From assembly GCA_031963005.1 (NCBI GenBank), contig JASSUL010000006.1, forward strand, positions 62,001 through 126,000: 64,000 bases of DNA, written 5' to 3'. Shown here piece by piece: positions 1 through 8,858 of this stretch. The notes beneath the pieces were generated by a model. That model was not told where the DNA came from. It saw nothing but the letters and a program-made list of their open reading frames with translations, and made no database searches. The first letter of the stretch is position 1. The number at the start of each line of letters is the position of its first letter. The position numbers and the translations under genes are program-made. This stretch comes from JASSUD01 sp031963005 (GTDB lineage: Bacteria; Pseudomonadota; Gammaproteobacteria; Burkholderiales; Burkholderiaceae).

Positions 1-525
1 TGACAAACTGCTTAGTACGGGATTGCCTTTTGCTGATAGTGAATGCTATTTAGTAATTGAAGCGCATAGGCGGGGTCATTGCTATATAGCTCGGCCATTG
101 CTTTGTCATGTGGTCTATCTCTCATCATCCGTTCTCTTTTGCCAATCTTTCCAGTATTCGCAAGTGCAGTCATCACTTATTTTACCGTTAGCTGCTTGCC
201 CTATTCTCAAAGTCTAGTAAGACGAGCGGTTTTTCTATTTTTTGAGAAGAGCATGCTAACCACTTGGTGATGGTCTTGGAAAAAGATTCGCGAAATATCA
301 GCAATATTCAAAGTGAATTAAGGTTAAAGCCAGGCATTCATATGATCAAAGCGGTTTTATATGAAATGGGTTCTAATATTCCATACTGGATATATTTTCA
401 ATATGGATATTGATTACAACTCAAGGACAATAGACTGCTGACGATGCACATCAAAGACATTCCCTGAGTCTTGTGATAACTCAGCCTCGATACGATCGAA
501 ATTTATCTTCACGACGGCAGTTCAT
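1..525. other. Left-edge region with no recognisable intact gene
   Basis: No known family was recognised. The longest readable pieces are a 64-codon frame at 23-217 and a 47-codon frame at 270-413 (starts MVLEKDSRNISN, ends at TGA). Neither has a convincing ribosome-binding site. The region may be decayed coding sequence upstream of the F-box gene, in keeping with the transposase remnants that follow. A promoter for the gene at 526 should lie here, but no clear -35/-10 pair was found. Confidence 0.4.
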
Positions 526-1059
526 ATGCTTCCTCCTATATCTCAAATTTCAGCACAGACTTCGCAAATAAATACCGTTTCCACTGCGGCTTTACCGATT
601 ACACCACCGTCCAATAGTCCTTCCTATTTACCATTTGATATCCTGTTCATTATATTTTCACAAACAATGTTCTCATTGAGAGACTTATCCCAATGCGCAT
701 TGGTAAATCAGAGTTGGTTTGATGCTTACTATGATACGTTGTGCCCGCTGTTTCCTTTTGGTAAGGGGGTAAATCCCAATCTACAAGATGATAAAGGCAA
801 AACGCCACTGGCGATTGCTATTGAAAACGGGAAGTGGGATATAGCTAAGTTTTTACAAGAAAATAGTACAGAAAAGCAAGTACAAGATAAGGACAAAGCA
901 TTTCAACTCTATATTCATGCATTAAACGGCGATCTCGAAGAAGTCAATAAGTTACTGGAGTTTGGAGTAGCAATAAGCGGGAAGAATTATCGAGGCATTG
1001 CGAGAGAAGGTCACCGATATAAATACCAAAAATCTTTCTGGAAATACCGCGCTGCATGA
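526..1059 (+). CDS. F-box and ankyrin-repeat protein, apparently frameshifted
   Basis: Residues 1-32 are Ser/Thr/Pro/Ile-rich and look disordered, as in many secreted effectors. Residues 33-72 match an F-box (LPFDILFIIF, then DLSQCALVNQSW), the eukaryotic module that binds Skp1 and brings substrates to SCF ubiquitin ligases. Residues 80-112 (NLQDDKGKTPLAIAI) and about 123-152 read as ankyrin repeats. The frame then drifts into non-ankyrin sequence and ends at 1059. The next frame from 1016 reads DINTKNLSGNTALHDV, a good ankyrin start, and stops at 1070-1072. A frameshift near 1000-1015 has therefore cut the ankyrin array. The truncated product could still carry an F-box; whether it works is unknown. 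Activity in a eukaryotic host is inference from the domains. Confidence 0.65.
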   Translation: MLPPISQISAQTSQINTVSTAALPITPPSNSPSYLPFDILFIIFSQTMFSLRDLSQCALVNQSWFDAYYDTLCPLFPFGKGVNPNLQDDKGKTPLAIAIENGKWDIAKFLQENSTEKQVQDKDKAFQLYIHALNGDLEEVNKLLEFGVAISGKNYRGIAREGHRYKYQKSFWKYRAA

Positions 1060-1201
1060 TGTTCATGTGTAGTAGTCGAGATATGATGATCTAGTACATG
1101 TGTGATGATTGCTGGCGCACCTTGACCCATCTTCTAATCCCTGAAAAATCAAACGGCCATCTCAACATAAGCCAAAGTCAAATTCAAGGTTTTTTGAAGG
1201 G

Positions 1202-1318
1202 GAGGTAGCGGAATGTCGGTTTTATAATGCCTACCGGCTACATTCCTCACTCAATTATGTCAGCCCGATAAAATTCGAAAAAAATAGACGAGACTCTCAG
1301 CAACATCAGGTTGCCTAA
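1202..1318 (+). pseudogene. IS3-type transposase C-terminal remnant
   Basis: The frame ending at TAA 1316-1318 reads FYNAYRLHSSLNYVSPIKFE, the C-terminal signature of IS3-family OrfB transposases (YN..R.HSSL.Y.SP..FE). Only the last 35-40 codons survive. The DDE catalytic core is absent upstream, so this is a dead fragment. It sits between the two F-box genes and shows that mobile elements have moved through this patch. Confidence 0.65.
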
Positions 1319-1459
1319 TCCAAACAATTATGGGATGCGTTTAATAGGGGCAGCCTCTATATAGAGGCCCGTGGCTTCGAGAATTTAAATCCCCCTTTGT
1401 TGCGCTCCCTGGACTCTTTTAAACGTACGCGAGCGCAATTCAGGCAGAGGAGAGGAGTA

Positions 1460-2329
1460 TTAGGATATCAAAATCAGATTGGGGTATTTTTTTTTAATAA
1501 TTGTGAAATCTATGTCAGTGAGATTGGGGCACTCAGACACCACTAATTTTTTTACTGTAGCTGGAATATGCTGTAAGGAGCTGCCTCTGAGTCCCTCGCA
1601 TTCACTAAATGTTAATTCCTCCAGGTTGTTGCATTGTTGAAGCGCAGTAAAATGTTCGTCAGTAAGATGGGGGCAATAAGACACCACTAATTTTTTTACT
1701 GTAGCTGGAATATGCTGTAAGAAGCTGCCTTTGAGTCCCTCGCATGTGTAAAGGCTTAATTCCTCCAAGTTGTTGCATTGTTGAAGCGCAGTAAAATGCT
1801 CGTCAGTAAGAAGGGGGGCGTCAGACACCACTAATTTTTTTACTGTAGCTGGAATATGCTGTAAGAAGCTGCCTGTGATGCGTCGACAAGCGTTGAGGCT
1901 TAATGCCTTCAAGTTTGTGCATGATTGGAACGCAGTAAAATGCTCGTCAGTAAGGCCAGAACACCTATCAAATCTTAGACTAGTCACTCCCGTATCTGAC
2001 AATAGCGCTGCCAAATCTCCCAGGAAGTTAAAGTCCGACGCGAATGTGATATGCAATCCCCCCGGTCCAAATTTATTTATAGCGCCCTTCAATTCCTCGA
2101 TGTCGTGGACTTTTGCGCTTTTAATGACAGCATTCGCTGCTAGCTCCATTGGCTTAATAAGTCGTACTTTTTTTAAATCCGTAGGAGAAAGATATTTAAA
2201 GATTCCTATTAATAATTCTGGTGTGTCTATTATTTTTTGTGGTGGACTTTTGGGTGGAGAAGATAGTTGGTTATTATTTACCTGGCTTAATGAAATATTA
2301 TTTGAGCTGATGGTAGGAGAGATGCGCAT
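1460..2329 (-). CDS. F-box / leucine-rich-repeat protein
   Basis: 289 residues. The N-terminus (MRISPTISSNNISLSQ) is polar and Ser/Asn-rich, like a secretion signal. Residues about 36-60 form an F-box (TPELLIGIFKYLSPTDLKKV). The remainder is leucine-rich repeat, including near-identical 48-residue units built on HIPATVKKLVV and LTDEHFTALQQCNNLEEL. This F-box plus LRR layout is that of eukaryotic FBXL proteins, which present substrates to SCF ubiquitin ligases. A purine-rich AAGGTAG lies about 8 bases before the start. It lies convergent with the F-box/ankyrin gene, with an IS3 scrap between them. Likely an exported host-targeting protein; export itself cannot be seen here. Confidence 0.7.
   Translation of the reverse strand: MRISPTISSNNISLSQVNNNQLSSPPKSPPQKIIDTPELLIGIFKYLSPTDLKKVRLIKPMELAANAVIKSAKVHDIEELKGAINKFGPGGLHITFASDFNFLGDLAALLSDTGVTSLRFDRCSGLTDEHFTAFQSCTNLKALSLNACRRITGSFLQHIPATVKKLVVSDAPLLTDEHFTALQQCNNLEELSLYTCEGLKGSFLQHIPATVKKLVVSYCPHLTDEHFTALQQCNNLEELTFSECEGLRGSSLQHIPATVKKLVVSECPNLTDIDFTIIKKKYPNLILIS
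1536..1967 (-). repeat. 144-bp tandem repeat encoding LRR units
   Basis: The string GACACCACTAATTTTTTTAC recurs at 1536, 1680 and 1824, an exact 144-bp period (48 codons). Units differ by few substitutions, so the array expanded recently or is being homogenised. A more diverged unit continues toward 1967. It lies wholly inside the F-box/LRR gene. Confidence 0.9.
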
Positions 2330-2391
2330 TTTGTATCTACCTTATCAAAAAATATAATAATGTTGTCTTTCCCTCATTTAAACAGCCATAG

Positions 2392-2910
2392 ATGGAATGG
2401 CAGTCCCCCTCCCCCTCAGGGGGGAAAAGTCGTTGGAGGCGTATGGTAGCGGTCATTCATTGGTGGGCACGGAAATTGAGGGGCCTAGGGCATAAAGTGG
2501 TTCTATTGCATGTAAAGTTTATACGCCCCTTTGTGCAAAACAATAAGACAGACGCAGCAGATGCACAGGCAATTTGGACGGCTGTGCAGTAACCTGGAAT
2601 TAGGACAGCCGCAGTTAAAACAGAAGAGTAGCAAGCCATGCTGGGGCTGCACAGAATGCGGCAACAATTAGTGAAATTCCGCACGATGCAAGTTAATCAA
2701 ATCCGGGGTTTACTGTAGGAGTTTGGCGCTACATTTAAAGCGGGGCGACAAGCTGGACTGCCAGAAATCCGAGAGCGCATGGCATAAGCAGGAACTGGCG
2801 TGCAGAGCAGTAGCAGAAATCCCAGGAATTGGGAAATTAACAGCGATTGCCTTGGTGGCCACGATGGGCCAGCCAAAGCCTTCAAATCAGGACGTGAGTT
2901 TGTGCATCGT
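2392..2910 (+). pseudogene. IS110-family transposase remnant
   Basis: Successive frames give pieces of an IS110 (DEDD) transposase. 2392-2592 ends in GHKVVLLHVKFIRPF...NKTDAADAQAIW; the middle reads VKTEEQQAMLGLHRMRQQL and EFGATFKAGRQAGLPEIRER; 2770-2905 reads ELACRAVAEIPGIGKLTA then AKAFKSGREF. Several stops and frameshifts interrupt it and the N-terminal GIDVAK region is missing. It ends abruptly near 2910, where sequence of another transposase begins. No terminal inverted repeats would be expected for this family. Confidence 0.85.
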
Positions 2911-2917
2911 TTTCGCT

Positions 2918-3076
2918 GACTACAAAGCCCAGTAAACGGTGGAGAACGGCTTTCGTTTTTTGAAAAATCCTGACTTTCTAGCGGATACACTCTTTTTAAA
3001 GTCGCCACCGCGTATTGCTGCATTGATGATGGTGATGATCTTCGCATTGGAAAAACAAACCCGCAGAGATAGGTAG
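2918..3076 (+). pseudogene. IS1634-like (IS4-group DDE) transposase C-terminal remnant
   Basis: The frame from 2918 reads DYKAQ, a stop at 2933-2935, then TVENGFRFLKNPDFLADTLF and SPPRIAALMMVM, ending at 3074-3076. This matches the C-terminal block of IS1634-type transposases (DYKxQxxVE.GFRFLK.P.F). It directly abuts the IS110 scrap, so one element was inserted into or recombined with the other and both then decayed. Confidence 0.7.
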
Positions 3077-3189
3077 GAATGAAAGCGCACACCGCCTTTT
3101 GCGCTAAGCCTTCCAAAATTAGATAATCATTCTCAAAATGGTAGCAAGAGATTCGCTAATTTGATTTAACGTCTTCGGATTATTTCCCA

Positions 3190-3214
3190 ATTCACCACGC
3201 AGTGCGTGGTGAAT
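3190..3214. other. Perfect 25-bp inverted repeat downstream of relA
   Basis: ATTCACCACGCA and TGCGTGGTGAAT are exact complements around a single G. It lies 37-61 bases past the relA stop on the minus strand. Read in that direction no T-run follows, so a rho-independent terminator is possible but not typical. It could also be the edge of a lost mobile element. Confidence 0.6.
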
Positions 3215-3250
3215 ATGGCCGGAACAAAATACAAGTGGCCCCATTTTTTA

Positions 3251-5530
3251 TCAATGCCGACGCGTGACATGCAAAATATCTGGAATATTGGAGAGGGCTT
3301 TCAATGCATTTTCCAGTCGAATGGCATGGGGGATTTCTATCGTGATGTGGATCGTGCTTTCCATGTGTTTTGGATTGCTGCTGGCATTGATGATGTTGAT
3401 TTTTTCTTTTGCGAAGACCTCAAAAATATTGTGTAGTAAGCCTGGGCGGTCTTTGGCTTGAATAAAAAGGTCGATGGGGTATAAGGTGGTGCTATTGGTG
3501 TGCAAGGCGTTGTCAGACCAAGTCGCTTGTACGATGCGTTCGGGGATGTGTTGAGCGAGACGTAGAAAATGGGGGCATTGTGCGCGGTGGATCGAAGCGC
3601 CTTTTCCTTTGGTGATAAAGCCCGAAATTAAATCTGGGGGTGCAGGGCGGCAGCACTTGGCAAATTGCGTAGTGAGACTGTGCTGTCCAAGAATCAGTAC
3701 GCCGCTTGATGCGCCGCGTGCGACGCTCGTGCGGCTGCTTTCGCGCGTGAGGGTTTCCGGTGGCGTATTTTGTGCCGGTTTTGCTGCGCTTTCGTCGTGG
3801 AAAATATCCGCTAGGGTTTGCTCAATATGCCGCAAACTAATGATATCTTTGCCAACGGCATAGAATAGATCATCGGGCGATTTAAACGTGAGTTTGCTGG
3901 CGAGATCCTCAAAGCTCACCGCAGTTTTGCCTTCGCGCTGCAAGAATTTCTCTAGCATTGCGCGTCCTGTTGCGCAGGTTTCTTGATGTTCAATGGCATG
4001 AAACCATGCGCGCACTTTTTGTTTAGCTCGTCCGCTGCATAAATAGCCGCGCTGTGCATTGAGCCAGTCTCGTGAAGGACCTCCCTGCTTGGCGGCGATA
4101 ATCTCGACGGTTTGCCCATTTTGTAATGGGGTATTGAGCGGTGCCATTGTGCCATCGATGCGCGCGCCGCGGCAGCGATGCCCTAGTTCGGTGTGCAAAT
4201 AGTAAGCAAAATCGACAGGAGTGGCTCCGTGTGGCAACTCTATGATGCGTGCTTGCGGAGTAAGCACGTAGATAGGTTCTTGGGAGACGGGGGGTACTGT
4301 AGACCAAGGTGCCGTTTCCTGTTGCGCCATCATTAGTGCTGCAGCATTGCCTGACGCTTCTTGATCTGCAGAATGCGGTTGCCATGTCAGTAGTTGGCGT
4401 AGCCAGGCAATTTTTTCATCGTGAGAGCCTGTTGCAGCAAACTCTCCCCGATAGCCTTTGACTCCCGCTTCTTTATAACGCCAATGCGCTGCTACACCAT
4501 ATTCAGAAAAGCGATGCATATCTGCGGTGCGAATCTGAATTTCTAATGGGCGGTCTTGATCATCGAGTACAACGGTATGTAAAGACTTATAGCCATTAGG
4601 CTTAGGTCTTGAAATATAGTCATCAAATTCTTTGGGGATGGGGCGCCAGATATGGTGTACGACGCCGAGTGCCCCATAACACTCTTTGACATCTTGCACG
4701 ATAATGCGAAAAGCGCGCACGTCATGGAGCTGAGCAAAGCTCAGTTGTTTGCCGTGCATCTTTTTCCAGATGCTATAGATGTGTTTAGGGCGTCCGCTGA
4801 CTTGGGCGAGAATCCCTGCGGTGGAAAGTTCCTGTTTTAAGCGTTGGACCGCGTTATTAATAAAGGACTCACGCTCTGTGCGTTTCTCATCAAGATGGCG
4901 TGCAATTTGTTTATACGTGTCAGGGTCTTCGAACCGAAACGCCAGATCTTCGAGTTCCCATTTGATCTGCCATATCCCTAGGCGGTTCGCCAAAGGCGCA
5001 TCGAGGTCTAAGGTCTCTCTCGCGAAATTGGGTTCGGGAGGAATTTTAGTTGTTGAGTGATAGCGTAGCGTCTGTAGTCGAGAAGCCAGGCGAATCAATA
5101 CGACGCGAATGTCTTGTGCAAAGGCAAGCAGCATTTTTCGCAGCGATTCAACCTGCATATGGCGCAACGCTTTACTATCGCGCTGGGTATGTGCTTGTGA
5201 GGCCATCGCATTGGCTGCTTTTTCGCCTTTGAGGCCCAATTCCATTAGCTTACACACGTCGGTGACCAGATGCTCTACCTCCATGCCAAAGCGTGTTTGC
5301 AGTTCACAGCGTGCGATATGGCCAGCCGGTACCATATCGCAGAGTACGGCCGCAGTTAGGGTCGCTGGATCTACGTGTAGCGTTTGAATGATCTGGAGCG
5401 TGCCTATTGCATGGTCAATAGCGGGCTCGCCAGAGGGTAAGCATAGCCCTTGTGCATGCGTGCGCACAAAGTCTAATGCCTCATCTTGCAGAGGATGTTC
5501 GATAGTGTGTTGCTCGTGTAACGTATTCAT
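3251..5530 (-). CDS. relA: GTP pyrophosphokinase RelA (stringent response)
   Basis: 759 residues, the usual RelA length. It makes (p)ppGpp from GTP/GDP and ATP when amino acids run short, acting at the ribosome. The N-terminal hydrolase-like domain is degenerate: where SpoT-type enzymes have the metal-binding HD pair, this reads LCDMVP (residues 63-68). It should therefore synthesise but not hydrolyse the signal. The synthetase domain is intact (YSIWKKMHGK, DVRAFRIIV, RPKPNGYKSLHT). A TGS domain follows (PIYVLTPQARIIELPHGATP) and an ACT domain closes the protein (DLFIQAKDRPGLLHNIFEVF). A separate spoT is expected elsewhere. It stands alone on the minus strand between IS debris and a divergent hydrolase gene. 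Confidence 0.93.
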   Translation of the reverse strand: MNTLHEQHTIEHPLQDEALDFVRTHAQGLCLPSGEPAIDHAIGTLQIIQTLHVDPATLTAAVLCDMVPAGHIARCELQTRFGMEVEHLVTDVCKLMELGLKGEKAANAMASQAHTQRDSKALRHMQVESLRKMLLAFAQDIRVVLIRLASRLQTLRYHSTTKIPPEPNFARETLDLDAPLANRLGIWQIKWELEDLAFRFEDPDTYKQIARHLDEKRTERESFINNAVQRLKQELSTAGILAQVSGRPKHIYSIWKKMHGKQLSFAQLHDVRAFRIIVQDVKECYGALGVVHHIWRPIPKEFDDYISRPKPNGYKSLHTVVLDDQDRPLEIQIRTADMHRFSEYGVAAHWRYKEAGVKGYRGEFAATGSHDEKIAWLRQLLTWQPHSADQEASGNAAALMMAQQETAPWSTVPPVSQEPIYVLTPQARIIELPHGATPVDFAYYLHTELGHRCRGARIDGTMAPLNTPLQNGQTVEIIAAKQGGPSRDWLNAQRGYLCSGRAKQKVRAWFHAIEHQETCATGRAMLEKFLQREGKTAVSFEDLASKLTFKSPDDLFYAVGKDIISLRHIEQTLADIFHDESAAKPAQNTPPETLTRESSRTSVARGASSGVLILGQHSLTTQFAKCCRPAPPDLISGFITKGKGASIHRAQCPHFLRLAQHIPERIVQATWSDNALHTNSTTLYPIDLFIQAKDRPGLLHNIFEVFAKEKINIINASSNPKHMESTIHITIEIPHAIRLENALKALSNIPDILHVTRRH

Positions 5531-6026
5531 TCCATTAAGGAGCCGCTGTTATAGAGGAGTTAGCATGATCATTGCCTGCAATAGCCGGCGGTGTCAGGGT
5601 GGTTCAATATGCGCGTGTATCAACCTTGCAATATGGCATCTATGACCCTATCAGAACAACCTAACCGAAAGGCCAGAGTACGTATCTCACTCGTATCTCA
5701 CGCTTTAAAAAAAGATAAAGCACGTGGAGTGTGTAGACTTGAATCAGGATGGCATAAATATTCTTCAGAGAAGTAGCTTTGAAAGAAAAGGCGTTCCAAA
5801 AAGCGTAAAACCTATTTCCAGAGAAGCGCAAAGCCTGGCTCCATCGCATAGCAAGAAAGGAGGGCAATGTGAGACGCTGGTGGGTAGACGTGGTCTGCTG
5901 TACGCCCGGATACCTATCCCATTATTTTATCTGGCACATACGTGAATTCAGACAACCAGCAGGGATATTCCAGGAATAGGCTGAGCATGATTGGCTTTTC
6001 TTATACATAAAAAGGCACCTATTGTT
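5531..6026. other. Intergenic region between relA and the hydrolase gene
   Basis: About 500 bases separate the divergent starts. No known family was recognised. Around 5775-5945 an interrupted frame reads KRKAWLHRIARKEG and RRWWVDVVCCTPGYLSHYF, which may be a decayed gene, but I cannot name it. A 10-base direct repeat, CGTATCTCAC, occurs twice at 5681-5701. Promoters for both flanking genes should lie here; none is clear. Confidence 0.35.
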
Positions 6027-6689
6027 ATGAACTCGCATACGAAAAAAGTGTTGATTGAAGGCCCAGTGGGTCATATTGAAATTGCTATAGATCAACCTGA
6101 CACTGGTCATTTGTCTAGTTCACATAGTGAGTCGACAAAGTTGAAAGGACTAGTGTTGGTCGCGCACCCGCACCCGCTTTTGGGGGGCACAATGAATAAC
6201 AAGGTTGCTCAAACATTAGCGCGTGCGTTCACACAAATGCATTATGTGGCGGTACGGTCTAATTTTCGAGGAGTGGGGGAAACGCAAGGAGTACATGATC
6301 ATGGCATAGGGGAACAAGACGATTTAATGGCGGTATTACGTTATATGCGTGCGCAGCCAGAATACGCCGCATTGCCTTTGGTGCTGGCCGGGTTTTCATT
6401 TGGAACTTTTGTCATTTCTCATCTCGCTGTGCGACTGGCAGAGCAAGGTGAAGTAGTACAACGTTTGGTTTTCGTAGGAACAGCGGCTACGCGCTTTACT
6501 ATTGCCAATGTGCCCAAAGGCACCATCGTCATTCATGGAGAAAATGACGAAGTGATCCCATTAAGCGACGTATTCGCATGGGCTAGACCGCAAGATTTAC
6601 CCATTACCGTACTCCCTGGGGCGGGCCATTTTTTCCACCGCAAGCTCCATATTTTGCGGGAGATCGTGCAAGAATCATGGCGCGTATAA
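6027..6689 (+). CDS. Alpha/beta hydrolase
   Basis: 220 residues from the ATG at 6027; an upstream in-frame start at 5991 is less likely because homologues begin near MNSHTK. Visible features of the fold are VLVAHPHPLLGGTMNNKV, the strongly conserved VRSNFRGVGETQG, the nucleophile elbow GFSFG (Ser), VIHGENDEVIP (acid) and GAGHFFHRK (catalytic His). This small-hydrolase group is common in Burkholderiaceae, often beside dacC as here. The substrate is unknown; an esterase or peptidase is the general expectation. It may be co-transcribed with dacC 200 bases downstream. Confidence 0.85.
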   Translation: MNSHTKKVLIEGPVGHIEIAIDQPDTGHLSSSHSESTKLKGLVLVAHPHPLLGGTMNNKVAQTLARAFTQMHYVAVRSNFRGVGETQGVHDHGIGEQDDLMAVLRYMRAQPEYAALPLVLAGFSFGTFVISHLAVRLAEQGEVVQRLVFVGTAATRFTIANVPKGTIVIHGENDEVIPLSDVFAWARPQDLPITVLPGAGHFFHRKLHILREIVQESWRV

Positions 6690-6888
6690 TATTCCCTCTT
6701 TTTTGGTGGTGAGGATATGGGTGTTGTCCTGTATTAAGAAGATGCCTTGTGTGCGTTTCAGATATCCTTTTGAGTGGGCGCGCCAGTTCTCTTAAAAGTC
6801 CTTTTCTAGGTGGTTTTGAGATGCTGGGGATGTTTAATATTCCTGATTTTTTAAACCGATTTTCTTTTCATATCTCTTTTTGTCATCT

Positions 6889-8103
6889 ATGTCCGCCTCC
6901 TTTTTGATTCGCCGCACTGTGCGTAGGGCCGTGTGTCTGCCCGTTTTGTCTGCCACTTTACTGATGGGAACCGTGCCTTTTGCATGGGCGCAAGTGCCTC
7001 CTCCCGCTGTTTTAGCACGTTCATGGGTTTTGTTGGATGTTACGAGCAATCAAATTTTGGCATCTGAAAATGCGCAAGAGCGCGTGGAGCCTGCTTCGCT
7101 CACAAAGTTGATATCCGCTTATGTCGTGTTTCAAGCGCTCAAAGATAAAAAAATTGCGATGGAACAAACGGTGATTCCCAGCAATATCGTGCGGCAAGTG
7201 AAACGGGATGAGTCGCGCATGTTTATCGAAGCAAATAAACCGGTGACGGTCGATGCGTTAGTACACGGTTTGATTGTGCAGTCAGGCAATGATGCTGCGC
7301 TAGCATTGGCGGAGTTAGTGGGGGGCAGTGAAGCGAATTTTGTCGCTATGATGAATGATACGGCGAAGCGCCTGGGTATGGCGCATACGCATTTTGCAGA
7401 CACCAATGGATTGCCGCATCAAGACCATTACACCACCGCGGCGGATCTTGCAGTGCTGTCTATGCATCTTATTAAAGACTTCCCTGAGTATTACTCCATT
7501 TTTGCGGTGAAGGAATATACGTATAATCGGATCCGTCAATCTAATAGAAATCGCTTGCTCTGGATTGACCCGAGTGTCGACGGTCTTAAAACCGGTCACA
7601 CAGAAACGGCAGGATTTTGTTTGGCCGCTTCTGCAAAACGTCCTTTGGCTAATATGCCTAACCAAAATCGCCGCCTGGTTTCGGTGATAATGGGAGAGCG
7701 TAAAGAGTCTGATCGCATACAAGACAGCTTGAAAATGCTCAATTATGGCTTCCAAGCTTATGATGGCGTTCCTCTCTACAAAGCAGGGCAGGTGCTTAAT
7801 ACATTGCGCATCTATAAGGGCAAACTAAACCAATTGAAAGTGGGTATCGCCGCTGATGTGATGGTGTCTGTGCCTCGCGGATCGAGTGATAAAATTAAAA
7901 CCACACTCTCTATGTCTACCCCTCTCATAGCGCCTATTGCAAAAGGGCAGGCTTTAGGGACGGTCCAAGTGCAAGTGGATGGTAAACCTATTACAACTTT
8001 GCCCGTAGTGGCATTAGAGGCTGTGCCTGAGTCCAATATTGTTGGTCGCGCTTGGGATAGCCTTTTACTGAAGATTCAGAAGATATGGGACAAAAGAAAA
8101 TAG
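6889..8103 (+). CDS. dacC: D-alanyl-D-alanine carboxypeptidase (PBP5/6 type)
   Basis: About 404 residues from the ATG at 6889 (a TTG at 6880 is possible). It trims the terminal D-alanine from peptidoglycan pentapeptides in the periplasm and so limits cross-linking. An N-terminal signal peptide is visible (RR..., then a hydrophobic run ending AWAQ). All three penicillin-binding motifs are present: SLTK (nucleophile Ser and Lys), SGN, and KTG in GLKTGHTETAGF. The C-terminal part matches the PBP5 beta domain, and the end (DSLLLKIQKIWDKRK) is an amphipathic helix suited to membrane attachment. It overlaps ybeD by 19 bases, so the two are translated together. Confidence 0.93.
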   Translation: MSASFLIRRTVRRAVCLPVLSATLLMGTVPFAWAQVPPPAVLARSWVLLDVTSNQILASENAQERVEPASLTKLISAYVVFQALKDKKIAMEQTVIPSNIVRQVKRDESRMFIEANKPVTVDALVHGLIVQSGNDAALALAELVGGSEANFVAMMNDTAKRLGMAHTHFADTNGLPHQDHYTTAADLAVLSMHLIKDFPEYYSIFAVKEYTYNRIRQSNRNRLLWIDPSVDGLKTGHTETAGFCLAASAKRPLANMPNQNRRLVSVIMGERKESDRIQDSLKMLNYGFQAYDGVPLYKAGQVLNTLRIYKGKLNQLKVGIAADVMVSVPRGSSDKIKTTLSMSTPLIAPIAKGQALGTVQVQVDGKPITTLPVVALEAVPESNIVGRAWDSLLLKIQKIWDKRK

Positions 8104-8426
8104 AGGAAGCTTTGCCAAAGCGCACGCAGGCCAGTACACCGGATCAGGCCTCTGCATCAGCCGATGTACGGTCTCCTCTCATCGAATTCCCTTGTTATTT
8201 CCCGATAAAAGTGATGGGAAGCTCTCAAGGGGATTTTATCGAGCGTATTATCATGGCAGTGCGTGCGCTGGATCTTCAGTTTGATGCATCCTGTATCGAG
8301 CAGCGCGCCTCGCGAACAGGCCGCTACACCAGCCTGACTTGCAAGGTATATGCAAAAAGCCGCGCGCATTTGGACGACATATATTGCGTCTTAACGGCGC
8401 ATCCTATGACGGCTTATGTTTTATAA
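8085..8426 (+). CDS. ybeD: YbeD/DUF493 family protein
   Basis: 113 residues, with the conserved core of the family: LIEFPCYFPIKVMG, FIERIIMAVRALD and GRYTSLTCKVYAKSRAHLDDIY. YbeD has a small ACT-like ferredoxin fold and is a probable regulator; its exact job is unknown. The N-terminal 30 residues are polar and poorly conserved. It overlaps the dacC 3' end and precedes lipB, the standard proteobacterial order dacA/C-ybeD-lipB. A 430-base stretch carrying a palindromic repeat now separates it from lipB. Confidence 0.88.
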   Translation: MGQKKIEEALPKRTQASTPDQASASADVRSPLIEFPCYFPIKVMGSSQGDFIERIIMAVRALDLQFDASCIEQRASRTGRYTSLTCKVYAKSRAHLDDIYCVLTAHPMTAYVL

Positions 8427-8587
8427 GTGTCTCGTCTATTGCAACGCTAGCGTAATAATTGGAAGCTGAGCAAGGTTGGGGTTTTAGCGCCAAGAATCTA
8501 GGTCATATAATCATTTTTGCCGAGGCATCTCTCCTGATATAGAGATTGTCTTCACACTGTCTAGATAATTGTCGTGGAGTCACTTTC

Positions 8588-8797
8588 TTAGAATCTGTGC
8601 GCGATATCAAAAAATCACCTTTGAGGCCGTTGTGTTGGGGTTCCAAAATCACCCAAAAACGCACCCCAACCTACGAAAAATGCCCAAAAATGGTAGGTTG
8701 GGGTGACGAATTGAATTAAATACGGAACCCCAACATTACGGCCTTAAGGGCGATTTCTGGAGATTATGAACAGGCTCCAAGAGCCTGTTGATTATCA
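8588..8797. repeat. Palindromic repeat family 1, copy A
   Basis: A long imperfect inverted repeat built on TGTTGGGGTTCC (8633-8644) and GGAACCCCAACA (8724-8735). The interior is the reverse complement of copy F at 33133-33314. The right end GATTATGAACAGGCTC (8762-8777) pairs with the following GAGCCTGTTGATTATC (8781-8796), a second hairpin. The left end (8588-8608) is diverged. It fills most of the 8427-8858 gap between ybeD and lipB and contains no credible coding frame. Confidence 0.8.
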
Positions 8798-8858
8798 ATA
8801 ATTTAATTCTGGCTTCGAGTACAAAAAAAGCTGATAAGCTCCTTGACGGTCCTCTTCC

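Noticed and set aside
1875..2357. 160-codon open frame on the plus strand
   Set aside because: It is opposite the F-box/LRR gene, which has recognisable domains; shadow frame.
3251..5530. Possibility that this is the bifunctional spoT
   Set aside because: The HD metal site is replaced (LCDMVP), fitting RelA rather than a working hydrolase.
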